DNA of 64,000 nt from MWBF01 sp040772005 (lineage in GTDB: Bacteria > Chloroflexota > Anaerolineae > CG2-30-64-16), in NCBI GenBank assembly GCA_040772005.1, contig JAXGYZ010000005.1:248001-312000 (forward strand). The letters are read 5' to 3'. Every line of letters begins with the position of its first letter. Position 1 is the stretch's first letter. The notes beneath the pieces were generated by a model. The model was not told the DNA's origin. It made no database searches and worked only from the letters and a program-made list of their open reading frames with translations. Made by a program: the position numbers and the translations under genes. Shown piece by piece: positions 9,723 to 18,807 of this stretch.

Positions 9723-9792
9723 AGGAGTTTGGGCCTGCTAGATGGCCCGTGACGGACGACGACGTCTGTGTGCTACCCTGTGGAGGAAGTGA

Positions 9793-12354
9793 GTGAAGAG
9801 TTTAGGAGTCATCTCCGTTTATCCGACCCCTGATCCCAAGATCGCCCGCCTGACCGAGCTGGCCTACAATCTCTGGTGGAGCTGGCACCCGGCAGCCCAG
9901 GCGTTGTACGAAGAAATCGACCCCGAACTATGGAAGCGTGTTAACCATAACCCCGTGAAGTTCCTGCGCCTGGTCAGCCAGCGCCGGCTCGACCGGGCCG
10001 CGGCAGATTCGGCCTACCTGGCCCGCTACCGCGCGGTCATGGACGCGTTCGACGACTATATGTTCCCGCCCAATGGTACAACCTGGTACGCGCGCAATCA
10101 TCCCGACCTCGGGGACAGGCTGATCGCCTACTTCTCGGCGGAGTTCGGCCTGCACGAATCGCTGCCCATCTACTCCGGCGGCCTGGGCATCCTCGCCGGC
10201 GACCACTGTAAGGCTGCCAGCGACCTGGGCCTGCCGTTTGTCGGCGTGGGCTTTCTCTACCCGCAGGGCTATTTCACCCAGCATATCGACGCAGACGGCC
10301 GCCAGCAGGCCCTCTACGAGAAGCTCGACTTCGCAGAAGTGCCCGCCAAACCGGCGCGCGACGCCAACGGCGACCAGATCATCATCGCCGTGGACCTGCC
10401 GGGCCGCAAGGCCTACGCGAAGGTCTGGACGATCCAGGTTGGCCGCGTCCCGATTTACCTGATGGACACCGATGTCGAGCAGAATGCGCCGGCGGATCGG
10501 GAGCTGTCCGCCCGGCTGTACGGCGGCGACCAGCAGGTGCGCATCTCGCAGGAGGTCATCCTGGGCATCGGCGGCGTCCGTGCGCTGCGCGCCCTGGGCC
10601 GCCACCCGCACGTCTGGCATCTCAACGAGGGCCATGCCGCCTTCCTCCAGCTGGAGCGCATTCGCGAGTTCGTGCAGGAGAAAAAGCTGTCGTTTGATGC
10701 GGCGCTGTGGGCCGCGCGGGCGGATTCGTTGTTCACCACCCACACGCCCGTGCCCGCGGGCAACGACGCCTTCTCGTTCGACCTCATGGATCGTTTCTTC
10801 GGCGGGTTCTGGGGCCAGATGGGGCTGGACCGCGAGCGGTTCCTGGAGCTGGGCCGCCACGAATATGCCTGGGGGCCGCAGTTCAGCATGACGGTGCTGC
10901 CCCTGCACACCACCGGCCTGGCGAACGGCGTCAGCCGCCTGCACGGCGAAGTGTCCCGCAAGATGTGGCAGAGCCTGTGGCCCGACACCCCTGCGCCCGA
11001 AGTGCCCATCGACCACGTGACCAACGGTGTGCACACCGACACCTGGGTGCATCCCGGTATGGCTGCGCTGTTCGACCTGTATCTCGGGCCGCGCTGGCGC
11101 GATGCGGTCGATCAGCGCGGGACCTGGGCCGGTATCAGCGACATTCCCGACGCGGACCTGTGGGCGCACCACAATCGGGCTAAGGCGCAGATGCTCGCCC
11201 TTGTGCGCGAGCGACTGGCCGTCCAGTTGATGGAAGTTCACGCTGCGCCCGCAGAGGTCAATGCGGGCGCGCGTGCGCTCGACCCGCGGGCCCTGACCGT
11301 CGGCTTCGCCCGCCGCTTCGCGACGTACAAGCGGGCCACGCTGTTGTTCCAGGACCAGGAACGGCTCAAGCGGCTGCTCAACAATCCGGATCGGCCCGTG
11401 CAACTGATCTTCTCGGGCAAGGCCCATCCTGCGGATGAGCCGGGCAAGGCCTTTATCCAGGCCATTTACCAGATGAGCCGCAAGCCGGGCTTTGCAGGTA
11501 AGATCGTGTTCGTAGAAGACTACGACGCCAATATCGCCCGCCACCTGGTATCCGGCGTGGATGTGTGGCTCAACAACCCGCGGCGGCCGCTGGAAGCCAG
11601 CGGCACCAGCGGCCAGAAGGCCGGGCTGAACGGCATCCCGAATTTCAGCGTCCTCGACGGCTGGTGGAGCGAGGGCTATGACGGCACAAACGGCTGGGCC
11701 ATCGGCGCAGAGCGGCAGTATCCCAACGAGGCCGCGCAGGACGAGGCCGATGTCCTCTCGCTGTACGCGATCCTGGAGGACGAGATTGTGCCGTTGTACT
11801 ATCAGCGCGACGAGAACGGCATCCCGCGCGGCTGGGTCGCGAAGATGCGCGCCTCGATCCAGACGGTTGCACCGGACTACAGCCTGGACCGGATGCTGAA
11901 GGACTACGTGAACAAGTTCTACATACCGGCGGGCTATCTCGGCACAATCGTGCGCGCGGACGACTTTGCCGGTGTCCACGAACTGAACGAGTGGGAGCAG
12001 CGGGCGCGCGCGGGCTGGCCGCAGGTCGGCGTGACCGCCTCCGGCCCGGAACGCGGGGAGATGACCGTGACGCGGCCGCTGCACGTGCGCGCGACCGTCC
12101 GGCCCGGCCCGCTGGCACCGGATGACCTGGCCGTGGAGCTGGTCTACGGCCACGAGCAGGACGGCCAGATGGTCGACGCGACCGCGCTGGCCATGGAGCG
12201 GGTGGATGACCCGGCGGCTCCGGCCGGCGCGCTGACCTATGAAGCCGAGTTCCATACGGCGGAGAGCGGCAAGTTTACGTATGGCGTGCGGGTGCGTCCC
12301 AGCCACGCCAACCTGCCCAACCCGTTTGTCCTGGGCCTCGTCCGCTGGGCGTAG
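9793..12354 (+). CDS. glgP: Alpha-glucan (glycogen/maltodextrin) phosphorylase
   Basis: 853-aa GT35 phosphorylase of the DUF3417-containing bacterial/archaeal subtype. It releases glucose-1-phosphate from alpha-1,4-glucans in the cytoplasm with PLP as cofactor. The N-terminal domain has ELAYNLWWSWHPAAQALY (about 22-40). The catalytic body has YSGGLGILAGDH and WHLNEGHAAF, and the C-terminal region has FARRFATYKRA and DVWLNNPRRPLEASGTSGQKA. GTG start at 9793, with GGAGG 6 bp upstream. Works with the branching enzyme at 55.5 kb, though not in one operon. The C-terminal 120 residues carry an extra beta-domain (RPLHVRATVRPG). Confidence 0.95.
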   Translation: MKSLGVISVYPTPDPKIARLTELAYNLWWSWHPAAQALYEEIDPELWKRVNHNPVKFLRLVSQRRLDRAAADSAYLARYRAVMDAFDDYMFPPNGTTWYARNHPDLGDRLIAYFSAEFGLHESLPIYSGGLGILAGDHCKAASDLGLPFVGVGFLYPQGYFTQHIDADGRQQALYEKLDFAEVPAKPARDANGDQIIIAVDLPGRKAYAKVWTIQVGRVPIYLMDTDVEQNAPADRELSARLYGGDQQVRISQEVILGIGGVRALRALGRHPHVWHLNEGHAAFLQLERIREFVQEKKLSFDAALWAARADSLFTTHTPVPAGNDAFSFDLMDRFFGGFWGQMGLDRERFLELGRHEYAWGPQFSMTVLPLHTTGLANGVSRLHGEVSRKMWQSLWPDTPAPEVPIDHVTNGVHTDTWVHPGMAALFDLYLGPRWRDAVDQRGTWAGISDIPDADLWAHHNRAKAQMLALVRERLAVQLMEVHAAPAEVNAGARALDPRALTVGFARRFATYKRATLLFQDQERLKRLLNNPDRPVQLIFSGKAHPADEPGKAFIQAIYQMSRKPGFAGKIVFVEDYDANIARHLVSGVDVWLNNPRRPLEASGTSGQKAGLNGIPNFSVLDGWWSEGYDGTNGWAIGAERQYPNEAAQDEADVLSLYAILEDEIVPLYYQRDENGIPRGWVAKMRASIQTVAPDYSLDRMLKDYVNKFYIPAGYLGTIVRADDFAGVHELNEWEQRARAGWPQVGVTASGPERGEMTVTRPLHVRATVRPGPLAPDDLAVELVYGHEQDGQMVDATALAMERVDDPAAPAGALTYEAEFHTAESGKFTYGVRVRPSHANLPNPFVLGLVRWA

Positions 12355-12461
12355 ACGGGTTACAGGTTTTGAGGTTACAGGTTACAGGTTTGCCCGTCAG
12401 TTACCTTGCTCGCCACAACAAACCTGCAACCTGTAACTTGTAAACCTGTAACTTGAAAACC
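12355..12461. repeat. GGTTACAGGTT-type inverted repeat, copy 1
   Basis: Runs of GGTTACAGGTT, a 30-bp core, then AACCTGTAACTT runs. The same design occurs at 27688-27768. It occupies the whole glgP to LuxR-Kelch spacer, so any ribosome binding site of the next gene lies within or against it. Confidence 0.8.
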
Positions 12462-13829
12462 ATGACTATTCAAACTGACCTCGGCCAACTGAGCGATCGC
12501 GAGCTGGAGGTGCTCAAGCTCGTCGCGACGGGCGCCACCAACCAGCAGATTGCGCGCGCGCTCGCCATCAGCCCCAATACTGTCAAGGTTCATCTCCGCA
12601 ACATCTTCGAGAAGCTGGGCGTTCAATCGCGGACGGAGGCCACGATGGAGGCCGTGCGCCGCGGCTGGGTGCCTGTCAGCAGCGCGGTCCTTACCGACGC
12701 GGCTGTGCTGCGCCCGCCGGAACCGGTCCCGCCCGCCATCCCGCTGGCCGAAGCGCCTGCGCGGCCCGCGCTCACGCCGTGGCACCGGGCCTACTTCATC
12801 CTCGCGCTTGTTGTGGTGATCGTGGCGGCGCTCGCGCCGGTCTGGTGGCAGGGGACGACGCGCGCGGCACCGAGTACGCCGTTCTCCGACCGCGGCCAGC
12901 CGCAGGCGGATCGCGCGCCGCGCGTGGATGTCGCGCGCTGGAGTGCGATCGCCGCGCTGCCCACCGCGCGCAGCCGTCTGGCCGTTGTGGTGGCAGAGGG
13001 CAAGATCTACGCCATCGGCGGGGAGAATACCGCGGGCGTGACGGGCGAGATGGCGGTCTACGACCCCGCCAGCAACGGCTGGCTCCCCGGCCCGCGCAAG
13101 CCGACCCCGGTTGCTAACGTCTCAGCGGTGACGCTGAACGGCCGCATCTACGTGCCCGGCGGCTCGACGGCCACCGGCGGGGTCACGAATGTGCTGGAAG
13201 TGTACGATGTGGCCGCGGGCGCCTGGCGCGCCGCCGCGCAACTGCCCCGACCGGTCGCAGGCTATGCCCTGGCCGCGGTGGACGGCAAGGTGTACCTGTT
13301 CGGCGGTTGGGACGGCCAGCAGTATCGTGCTGAGACGCACATCTATGATCCGGCGGCGGAGGCCTGGACCGAGGGCGTGGCGCTGCCGGCGCCGCGCGCG
13401 TTTGCCGCGGCCGCGGCCCTGGACAAGCGCATCTTTGTGGCGGGCGGGTTCGATGGGCAGGCGGAGATGAGCGAAGTGCTGGCCTACAACACCGCAGCAG
13501 GACCGGCTGACGCGACGCCCTGGTCGCTGCACAGCCCGCTCAGCCAGCCGCGCGGCGGGCTGGGGTTGGCTGTCGTGGGCACACGGCTCTACGCGGTCGG
13601 CGGGGGCTGGCAGTCGAACCTGGCCTACAGCGAGCAGTACGACTCTCGACTCGACGCCTGGTCGAAGTTCGGCACGCCCATCGTGGGCCACTGGCGCAAC
13701 CTGGGGCTGGCGGCTTGGGATGGCCGGCTCTATGCCGTCGGCGGCTGGAGCGGGACATACCTGGACACCCACGAGCAGTACCAGGCGCTCCTCCGCCAAC
13801 TGCTGCCCATCGGCGGGAGCAGCCGTTAG
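12462..13829 (+). CDS. LuxR-type HTH, single TM, Kelch-repeat fusion protein
   Basis: 455 aa from the ATG at 12462. Residues 1-70 form a LuxR/FixJ HTH (LSDRELEVLKLVATGATNQQIARAL, then NTVKVHLRNIFEKLGV). One hydrophobic TM helix follows (AYFILALVVVIVAALAPVWW, about 107-127). About 150-440 is a Kelch beta-propeller with repeated G-G and YDP...W motifs (KIYAIGGEN, KVYLFGGWDG, RLYAVGGW). The topology suggests a membrane-tethered transcription regulator with an extracytoplasmic sensor propeller. This is an inference from domain order. Confidence 0.85.
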   Translation: MTIQTDLGQLSDRELEVLKLVATGATNQQIARALAISPNTVKVHLRNIFEKLGVQSRTEATMEAVRRGWVPVSSAVLTDAAVLRPPEPVPPAIPLAEAPARPALTPWHRAYFILALVVVIVAALAPVWWQGTTRAAPSTPFSDRGQPQADRAPRVDVARWSAIAALPTARSRLAVVVAEGKIYAIGGENTAGVTGEMAVYDPASNGWLPGPRKPTPVANVSAVTLNGRIYVPGGSTATGGVTNVLEVYDVAAGAWRAAAQLPRPVAGYALAAVDGKVYLFGGWDGQQYRAETHIYDPAAEAWTEGVALPAPRAFAAAAALDKRIFVAGGFDGQAEMSEVLAYNTAAGPADATPWSLHSPLSQPRGGLGLAVVGTRLYAVGGGWQSNLAYSEQYDSRLDAWSKFGTPIVGHWRNLGLAAWDGRLYAVGGWSGTYLDTHEQYQALLRQLLPIGGSSR

Positions 13830-13925
13830 CGTGACAAGGTGACAGGGTGACAAGGTGACGGAGTGAACAGGGGAAGAGGAGAACAGGAGAACAGGTGAGA
13901 TAGCACTGCCGGTGCAAACGCTTCT
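13829..13925. repeat. Heptamer-type repeat run, copy 3
   Basis: Runs of GGTGACAA and GGAGAACA variants between the Kelch gene and the four-helix gene. Together with 14325-14550 it brackets the four-helix gene. Confidence 0.75.
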
Positions 13926-13940
13926 ATTCGAAGGAACACC

Positions 13941-14327
13941 ATGACAGGTAAGATTTCGACGCACCAGGACCTGGAGGTGTACCGCCGGGCATTTGAGGCA
14001 GCCTCTCAAATCTTTGAGCTTTCGCGTGCGTTTCCGAGGGACGAAACATACTCGTTAACTGATCAGATCAGGCGGTCATCGCGCTCCGTCTGTGCCAATT
14101 TGGCGGAAGCATGGCGCAAGCGCCGTTATGAGGCGGCGTTTGTGAGCAAGTTATCCGACGCAGAAGGTGAAGCGGCTGAGACACAGGTTTGGCTCGAATT
14201 CGCTGTCAAATGCGGCTATCTCGAAACAGATGTTGCAGCGGCCCTGTACCGCGAGTACAACATCATTCTGGGTACGATCGTGGGCATGATCATCCATCGA
14301 GAGAAGTGGGTGCTGCCGAAGACGTGA
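13941..14327 (+). CDS. Four-helix-bundle protein (S23/IVP-like)
   Basis: 128 aa of the four-helix-bundle family first seen in 23S rRNA intervening sequences. Signatures are HQDLEVYRRAFEAA near the N-terminus, DQIRRSSRSVCANLAEAW at 48-65, and a GYL..D.....L..EY..I...L.GMI C-terminal helix. Less GC-rich than its neighbours and bracketed by heptamer repeats, which suggests it moved with them. Function unknown. Confidence 0.88.
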   Translation: MTGKISTHQDLEVYRRAFEAASQIFELSRAFPRDETYSLTDQIRRSSRSVCANLAEAWRKRRYEAAFVSKLSDAEGEAAETQVWLEFAVKCGYLETDVAAALYREYNIILGTIVGMIIHREKWVLPKT

Positions 14328-14550
14328 ACGGGTGAAGAGGTGAACAGGGGAGCAGGAGAACAGGGGAGCAGGAGAACAGGGGAGCAGGAGAACAGGGGAG
14401 CAGGAGAACAGGGGAGCAGGAGAACAGGTGAAGAGGTGATGCGGAATGGTAGACCGAATCTTCATTCGAACTTGTCGGCTCAGACCCTCCACCGAAAGCT
14501 CGTACCCCTCCACATCCCCTGTTCACCTGCTCCCCTCTTCACCTGTTCTA
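14325..14550. repeat. Heptamer-type inverted element, copy 4
   Basis: Five tandem 16-bp AGGGGAGCAGGAGAAC-like units (about 14345-14430), a 75-bp core, then complementary CACCTGCTCCCC runs to 14550. It overlaps the last codons of the recombinase gene on the other strand (stop at 14548). Confidence 0.8.
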
Positions 14551-15516
14551 CAACGCCGGCCGCGCCAGCTTCTGAATCTTCGGCAGCGTCTCGCGCCAGG
14601 TAATCAGCGACAGGCCGAGCTTCTGGCGGAGCTGGTCGGCAGGCATCCCGTTGCGGTAGTCGCGCACCGCGCACGTCCAGCGAAGCTGCTCGAACGACAC
14701 CCCGCCCTTGATCTCCGCCAGCGTCGCGGCTTCCTCCAGCACATATTCCAGGTTACGCGCCGTACACTCGAACAGGTACTCCTTCGGCTGATACTCCCGC
14801 AGATATTGCCGGTAGACGGCGGTAAAAGTGGGGCCGAGCGCCAGCTTGCGCTCCTTGAGCGTCTTGCGCGGGTCCAGGTAGCGCACGTAGAGCACGGGGG
14901 CCTGGGTGTTGGACAGGTCGATGTGCTCCAGTTTGATCTCCATGCACTCGCCCTTCTTGATGCCCGTCTGGAGCAGCAGGGTTATCAGCAGATAGGGCCG
15001 GGAATCGGGCTTGGCGGCCCACAGCAGGTCGCGTGTGACGCGCAGCAGGTCGTTGATCTGGCTGTCGTAAAGCAGTTCGGGCAGGGGGGTGGTCGGGTGC
15101 TCGTGAATCAGCGGCGCCGCGGGGTCTGTCCGGATCACCTCGCCCTGGGCCAGCCAACCAAAGAACACCTTGAGCGTCGTCAGCCGCCGCGCATAGGACT
15201 TCGGACTGCACGGCACCCCGCGGTCCGAACGCATCCAGACGAGGAACTGTTCCAGGTCCGCCTGGCTGATGGAGCCGACCGGCTTGTTGGCGGCCATGTA
15301 CTTCGTCAGCAGGCGCAGGTCAGCCTGGAAGGCCTTGACCGTATTGTCCGAGAACCCCTGGCGCACCATATGGCCGTGAAACGCCGACATCGCCGCAGCC
15401 AGCGACGATTGGGCAGCGAGCTCAACCGGCACAGAGGCGACGGGCCGCGTCATCTCCCCGGCTGTACCGCGTCCGCGTTGGCCGTCTGCAAAGAGATCGA
15501 GCTGCTCATCAGTCAT
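14548..15516 (-). CDS. Tyrosine recombinase-like protein with degenerate active site
   Basis: 322 aa. The N-terminal SAM-like core-binding domain (about 35-130: FSDNTVKAFQADLRLLTKYM, then FFGWLAQGEVIRTDPA) and the C-terminal phage-integrase fold are clear. The catalytic set is not. The usual TGLRxSE is TGIKKGE (Arg to Lys), the HxLRH box is EQLRW, and the region that should hold H/W and the nucleophilic Tyr reads LGLSLITWRETLPKI without Tyr. It probably binds DNA without strand exchange. ATG at 15516. Single gene next to repeats; no att sites found beside it. Confidence 0.85.
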   Translation of the reverse strand: MTDEQLDLFADGQRGRGTAGEMTRPVASVPVELAAQSSLAAAMSAFHGHMVRQGFSDNTVKAFQADLRLLTKYMAANKPVGSISQADLEQFLVWMRSDRGVPCSPKSYARRLTTLKVFFGWLAQGEVIRTDPAAPLIHEHPTTPLPELLYDSQINDLLRVTRDLLWAAKPDSRPYLLITLLLQTGIKKGECMEIKLEHIDLSNTQAPVLYVRYLDPRKTLKERKLALGPTFTAVYRQYLREYQPKEYLFECTARNLEYVLEEAATLAEIKGGVSFEQLRWTCAVRDYRNGMPADQLRQKLGLSLITWRETLPKIQKLARPAL

Positions 15517-15617
15517 GGGACTATCCTCCGTGGGCCTGCATTGGGCCGGTTTCGTATAGTGGGTAAATATAGATTATCAGCAGACGCACGCTTTGTCAAA
15601 CGGCCCTTGTCGGTCGG

Positions 15618-15788
15618 GCGCGTTTCATACTGGGGGCGAACGCGGCCAGCGCGCATACGCGAATGGCGCTGCGGCGCTGGGCACGGATACACGAATATCC
15701 CGCCGCGGCGCCCACGATTCGCGTATTCGTGGCGCGCCAGCGCATTCGTTTATCCGCGATGGCCGCGCCCCCAACGTCAAACGCACCC
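15618..15788. repeat. 171-bp MITE-like imperfect palindrome, copy 2
   Basis: Same length and orientation as 4451-4621, with scattered substitutions. It ends one base before the fbaB -35 box, so it fixes the upstream boundary of that promoter. Confidence 0.85.
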
Positions 15789-15817
15789 TTGTCGGGGGAC
15801 GTCTTTTGTGCCATAAT
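15789..15817 (+). promoter_or_regulatory. Sigma70-type promoter for fbaB
   Basis: TTGTCG (15789-15794), 17-bp spacer, CATAAT (15812-15817), 36 bp upstream of the aldolase ATG. Confidence 0.55.
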
Positions 15818-15852
15818 GACCGCGTACCTTAACTCGCGTCAGGAGGCGTCAA

Positions 15853-16929
<1,077 letters not shown>

Positions 16930-16993
16930 CGATTGCGGATTGAAGATTGAAGATTGAAGATTATAGCGGCATCCTGAGCGGGTGGACGGCGCA

Positions 16994-17479
16994 ATGCTGA
17001 CGACGGCGCATGGTCAGTCGAAGGATGCGGGACGCCAGCGTAACGCTGTGCGCCTCGCCCGCCTGCTCATCGCGATCGTCCTGGCGTGGAACGTGCAGTG
17101 CGCGCTGGCGTTCATCATCGCGCCGGACGCATACGCGCCGGGGTTCGAGCTGGCCGGCGCGCCGGGCAGTGCGGCCGTCCGGGGGATGGGGGTGCTGTTC
17201 CTCATGTGGAACGTGCCTTACGTCGTCGCGGTCAGCCATCCGCTGCGGCGCCACGTCTCGTTATACGAAGCTCTCGCCATGCAGACCATCGGCCTGCTGG
17301 GCGAGAGCTTCATCTATCTGAAGCTGCCTGCTGCGCACGCGGTTGCACGCGGGAGCATCGCCCGGTTCATCGCGTTCGACGGGGCCGGAGTGGTGTTGCT
17401 GGCGCTGGCGGTCGTGCTGGTGCGCCGCGATCTCACGCAAAGACGCCGAGAACGCCAAGATGTCGTTAGCGCCAACTAG
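16994..17479 (+). CDS. Hypothetical four-TM membrane protein
   Basis: 161 aa from the ATG at 16994 (a GTG at 16982 is an alternative). Four hydrophobic helices: LLIAIVLAWNVQCALAFIIA, VRGMGVLFLMWNVPYVVAV, LYEALAMQTIGLLGESFIYL, FDGAGVVLLALAVVLVRRD. No recognised catalytic residues. The spacer before it carries an AT-rich GATTGAA repeat run (16930-16965). Function unknown. Confidence 0.7.
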   Translation: MLTTAHGQSKDAGRQRNAVRLARLLIAIVLAWNVQCALAFIIAPDAYAPGFELAGAPGSAAVRGMGVLFLMWNVPYVVAVSHPLRRHVSLYEALAMQTIGLLGESFIYLKLPAAHAVARGSIARFIAFDGAGVVLLALAVVLVRRDLTQRRRERQDVVSAN

Positions 17480-17642
17480 CAGGGGTGGGAGCCATGCGGT
17501 TGTAGAGCCACCTCACCCAGGGGCCCCGGTCGCGCCAAACGGCCTATCCTCGACCCGCTGACCGGCGCTGCACGGCAGCCTCCGCTTCCGTTACACTCCA
17601 AGCATCAGTGCCAGCTGAACCACCCCACTTCTGAGGTCAAGC

Positions 17643-18017
17643 ATGAAACTGTTTCTCGTGAGCCTGTTGGTTCTTCTCGCCATCGGCGGGATGACTGTGA
17701 CGCCTGCCTTTGCGATGGACTCTTGTGACCACGAAATGGCGCACGCCCCGACGATTGCGGGCCTGGCAATGCATGTCGAGCACGCCTATGAGATGGGCCA
17801 CATTGACAATCCCGGCGTCCGGACCGCCTTGCTGGCGCTCCTCGACAACGCGAGCCGGGCAGCGGAAAAGGGCACGGTCGCACAACAGGTGCAGGCCCTG
17901 GAGACCTTCATCCAGTTCGTCGAAGCCCAGTCAGGCAAGCACATCGCGGCAGATTGCGCCGCGCATCTTGTGATGCATGCCGGGCATGTCATCATGGCTT
18001 TGCAAGGGCAAATGTAG
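17643..18017 (+). CDS. Secreted small FIMAH-type domain protein
   Basis: 124 aa. A signal peptide (MKLFLVSLLVLLAIGGMTVTPAFA) is followed by a small helical domain, HVEHAYEMGHIDNPGVRTAL ... LETFIQFVEAQSGK ... CAAHLVMHAGHVI. This matches the pattern of FIMAH-like C-terminal domains found on secreted bacterial proteins, here standing alone. Two Cys (28 and 109 region) could pair. Followed by a strong hairpin terminator. Function unknown. Confidence 0.75.
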   Translation: MKLFLVSLLVLLAIGGMTVTPAFAMDSCDHEMAHAPTIAGLAMHVEHAYEMGHIDNPGVRTALLALLDNASRAAEKGTVAQQVQALETFIQFVEAQSGKHIAADCAAHLVMHAGHVIMALQGQM

Positions 18018-18026
18018 GCCGGCACG

Positions 18027-18158
18027 ACGTGAAACCGCCTGTCAACCAGAGTGAAGGTTGGCAGGCGGTTTCACGTCTATCCGAAAAGGGGTAGCTTAGT
18101 CCCTTGTGGGCGTACTAACGGGCACAAGGCCCTAGACTACGACTTTTCGGATAGACGT
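18027..18158. terminator. Tandem large hairpins between convergent genes (bidirectional terminator or structured RNA)
   Basis: Hairpin 1: arms 18027-18047 and 18056-18076, 21 bp with a single G.U. Hairpin 2: arms 18073-18088 and 18143-18158, 16 bp perfect, enclosing a second inverted repeat (GTAG/CTAC, CCTTGTG/CACAAGG). The two share the ACGT at 18073-18076. A T-rich stretch follows on the plus side. They separate the FIMAH gene and the convergent ArsR gene. Confidence 0.7.
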
Positions 18159-18168
18159 TTAAATTAAC

Positions 18169-18768
18169 TTACTCCGCTTTCACTTCCTCGATCAGCCAGT
18201 ACTCGCGGCCCGCGCTGTCGCGGCCCAGGTGTCCGTAGTCGACGAGCGACCGCCGCAGGTACGACGTGTCGGGATTCAGCTTCGCCAGGTACTCGTTGAT
18301 CTGCTTCTCCGTGTAGCGCGCGGCAGGATCCAGCTCCTGCACCATACGCTTCGCCACGTAGCGCACGATGATCTCCATCTTCTTCGGTTGGGCCGGGAAA
18401 GACTTGATGCGCCCGTCCGCCGTCGTGAAGTTCGCCACGATTTTTTCGTCAAATGCGTCCATGTTCACCTCTGCTGCCAGCTTCGGCAGTTCCTTTCGAT
18501 CCGTCAACTGTGCCGCAATCTTGTGCATCTTGTCCAGCCTGAGTGTGTACACGCTGTAGTATCCCTGCGCCTCAGCCGACACCAGCCCGGCATGAACGAG
18601 GTACGACAGGTGGTGTGAGACCGTGGACTCACTCAGTTCCAGCAGGGCCGCGAGCTGTTCGCCGGTGTACGACCGCTGCGCCAGCAACCCCACGATGCGC
18701 AGCCGCTTTGGCTCCGCCAGGGCCTTGAAAAACTCCTGCAATTCATCGAACATCGTGCCTTTCGTCAT
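18169..18768 (-). CDS. ArsR-family regulator with C-terminal DUF2087
   Basis: 199 aa from the ATG at 18768 (GGAG 6 bp upstream; in-frame ATGs at 18774 and 18798 are less well placed). Winged helix about 5-90: LAEPKRLRIVGLLAQRSYTGEQL, then LSESTVSHHLSYLVHAGLV. The C-terminal DUF2087 domain reads RYTEKQINEYLAKLN...LRRSLVDYGHLGRDSAGREYW. No Cys metal box, so the inducer is not obviously a metal. A TCGAAC-TG-GTTCGA palindrome (18779-18792) just upstream is a likely autoregulatory operator. Confidence 0.85.
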   Translation of the reverse strand: MTKGTMFDELQEFFKALAEPKRLRIVGLLAQRSYTGEQLAALLELSESTVSHHLSYLVHAGLVSAEAQGYYSVYTLRLDKMHKIAAQLTDRKELPKLAAEVNMDAFDEKIVANFTTADGRIKSFPAQPKKMEIIVRYVAKRMVQELDPAARYTEKQINEYLAKLNPDTSYLRRSLVDYGHLGRDSAGREYWLIEEVKAE

Positions 18769-18778
18769 AGGCATCTCC

Positions 18779-18792
18779 TCGAACTGGTTCGA
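18779..18792. promoter_or_regulatory. Palindromic operator before ArsR/DUF2087 gene
   Basis: TCGAAC-TG-GTTCGA, 6-bp arms, immediately upstream of the regulator's ribosome binding site. Confidence 0.45.
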
Positions 18793-18807
18793 TAACAATA
18801 GAACTGA

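Noticed and set aside
9928..12306. 792-codon open frame antisense to glgP
   Set aside because: Its frame follows from the third-position GC bias of glgP; the translation has no family signature and the plus-strand gene is certain.
16982..16984. GTG start for the small membrane protein
   Set aside because: The ATG at 16994 is simpler and loses no conserved segment; neither has a good ribosome binding site, so the choice stays tentative.
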